Shown here: positions 50,969-51,390 of the stretch, piece after piece
How positions within the stretch are numbered: the first letter of the stretch is position 1
Layout: each line of letters starts with the position of its first letter
NCBI GenBank assembly: GCA_944372665.1
Contig: CALVZV010000005.1
Span: forward strand, 1 to 51,390
DNA: 51,390 nt
Origin: an uncultured Clostridia bacterium
Lineage (GTDB): Bacteria; Bacillota; Clostridia; Christensenellales; DTU072
Direction: 5' to 3'
Position numbers and translations under genes: made by a program
The notes under the pieces: model-generated
What the model saw: the letters and a program-made list of their open reading frames with translations, nothing else
What the model was told of the DNA's origin: nothing
The model's database searches: none

Positions 50969-51390
50969 ATGGCGGCGAGCGTGAACGCGGCGGCGGTTGC
51001 CGGCGGAATTTTGGGCGCTTTGGCGGCGTTGTTTATACTGTACGTTCTGGCATGCTATATCGCATACCGTATGCTTATAGTTAAGCCGCCTGTTTTCAGC
51101 ACCGATAAAGCCAATGCTTTGATGGGCGAGGATTTTCCCGCATTGGTGCAACGCATACACCGTGATATTACCGTTTTGCAAAAACTTCCGTCAGAAACCG
51201 TCGAGGTTATTACCAAGGACGGTTTGAAACTGAAAGGGGTGTTTTATCCCGCGGCGGAAAAGTCTCTCGTTACATTCGTATGTCTTCACGGTTATAACAG
51301 CAGCGGTTACGGTGATTTCGGTTCGAGGGCGTTAAGATACATACGCAACGGATATAACGTGCTGCTTGTCAATCACCGCCATCACGCCGA
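50969..51390 (+). CDS. Membrane-anchored alpha/beta hydrolase, partial at window end
   Basis: The first 140 codons of a gene that runs off the window. The N terminus has one membrane helix (VAGGILGALAALFILYVLACYIAYRML). A linker and a substrate-cap-like region follow (FPALVQRIHRDITVLQKLPSETVEVITKDGLKLKGVFYPA), then the start of an alpha/beta hydrolase core, FVCLHGYNSSGYGDFG (oxyanion HGY). The nucleophile elbow lies beyond the end. Its own promoter and the Shine-Dalgarno cggaggg are present. It resembles the membrane-bound prolyl-oligopeptidase-like hydrolases of Firmicutes. Confidence 0.8.
   Translation, partial: MAASVNAAAVAGGILGALAALFILYVLACYIAYRMLIVKPPVFSTDKANALMGEDFPALVQRIHRDITVLQKLPSETVEVITKDGLKLKGVFYPAAEKSLVTFVCLHGYNSSGYGDFGSRALRYIRNGYNVLLVNHRHHA

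Noticed and set aside
1-51390. CRISPR array, insertion sequence, prophage, rRNA, tmRNA or riboswitch
   Set aside because: Both strands were read for regular repeats, transposase motifs and conserved RNA cores; none was seen.

Overview
The window is a bacterial chromosome segment, gene-dense, moderately GC-rich, with genes on both strands. spoVG and the germination protease gene gpr point to an endospore-forming Firmicute. The trimeric [FeFe]-hydrogenase locus, glutamate dehydrogenase, malic enzyme and an anaerobe-type citrate-synthase-like enzyme point to a fermentative anaerobe. My best guess is an uncultivated lineage of Clostridia (inference only; no rRNA is present).

Layout. 1-4.6 kb: a repeat-rich zinc-ribbon protein, a PRC-barrel protein, an acyl-CoA synthetase, spoVG and murC. 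4.7-10.4 kb: an MDR dehydrogenase, then rpmE, a DUF1385-PrmC fusion, prfA and an HMGL-family synthase. 10.5-15.5 kb: a P-loop protein, thrC, trpS, a DUF5685 and J-domain pair, and a membrane protein. 15.5-17.7 kb: an ArsR regulator, a 51-residue tandem-repeat Cys-rich peptide, ung and nadE. 17.7-25.9 kb: one large hydrogenase locus. It holds a DRTGG protein, an RsbW-like kinase, a sensory-type [FeFe]-hydrogenase, a second DRTGG protein, a PHP protein, hydC, an ATPase, a 2Fe-2S protein, hydB and hydA. 25.9-29.0 kb: an alpha-CTD-like/WG-repeat protein, an SH3-like membrane protein and a DUF4874/4832 lipoprotein. 29.2-34 kb: a broken ABC ATPase beside tRNA-Pro, rpsT, gpr, a racemase and an EF-G paralogue. 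34-40.7 kb: malic enzyme, malate/lactate dehydrogenase, a phosphoesterase, gdh, a hydrolase and a DUF2804 protein. 41.1-47 kb: a complete aromatic amino acid operon. 47.1-51.4 kb: a flavin reductase, DUF47 and Pit phosphate uptake, a rearranged SIR2-type defence remnant, tRNA-Leu and the start of another hydrolase.

Two regulatory themes stand out. (1) The aromatic operon (aroF-tyrA-aroA-aroC-CM/SDH/SK) is preceded by a 20-codon leader ORF with eight Phe/Tyr codons. Around it are mutually exclusive 1:2, 2:3 and 3:4 RNA pairings, which is a textbook ribosome-stalling attenuator. (2) At least five promoters place the -10 hexamer exactly 6 nt before an ATG that has no usable Shine-Dalgarno sequence, predicting leaderless mRNAs. 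The leader ORF itself is one of them.

Both tRNA 3' ends are flanked by decayed foreign-looking genes: an ABC ATPase with a nonsense mutation and a frameshift, and a SIR2/SLOG-like gene split into head-to-head fragments. No CRISPR array, intact insertion sequence, prophage or rRNA gene was seen. All functional calls are by reading motifs and from memory of protein families; no database search was run.
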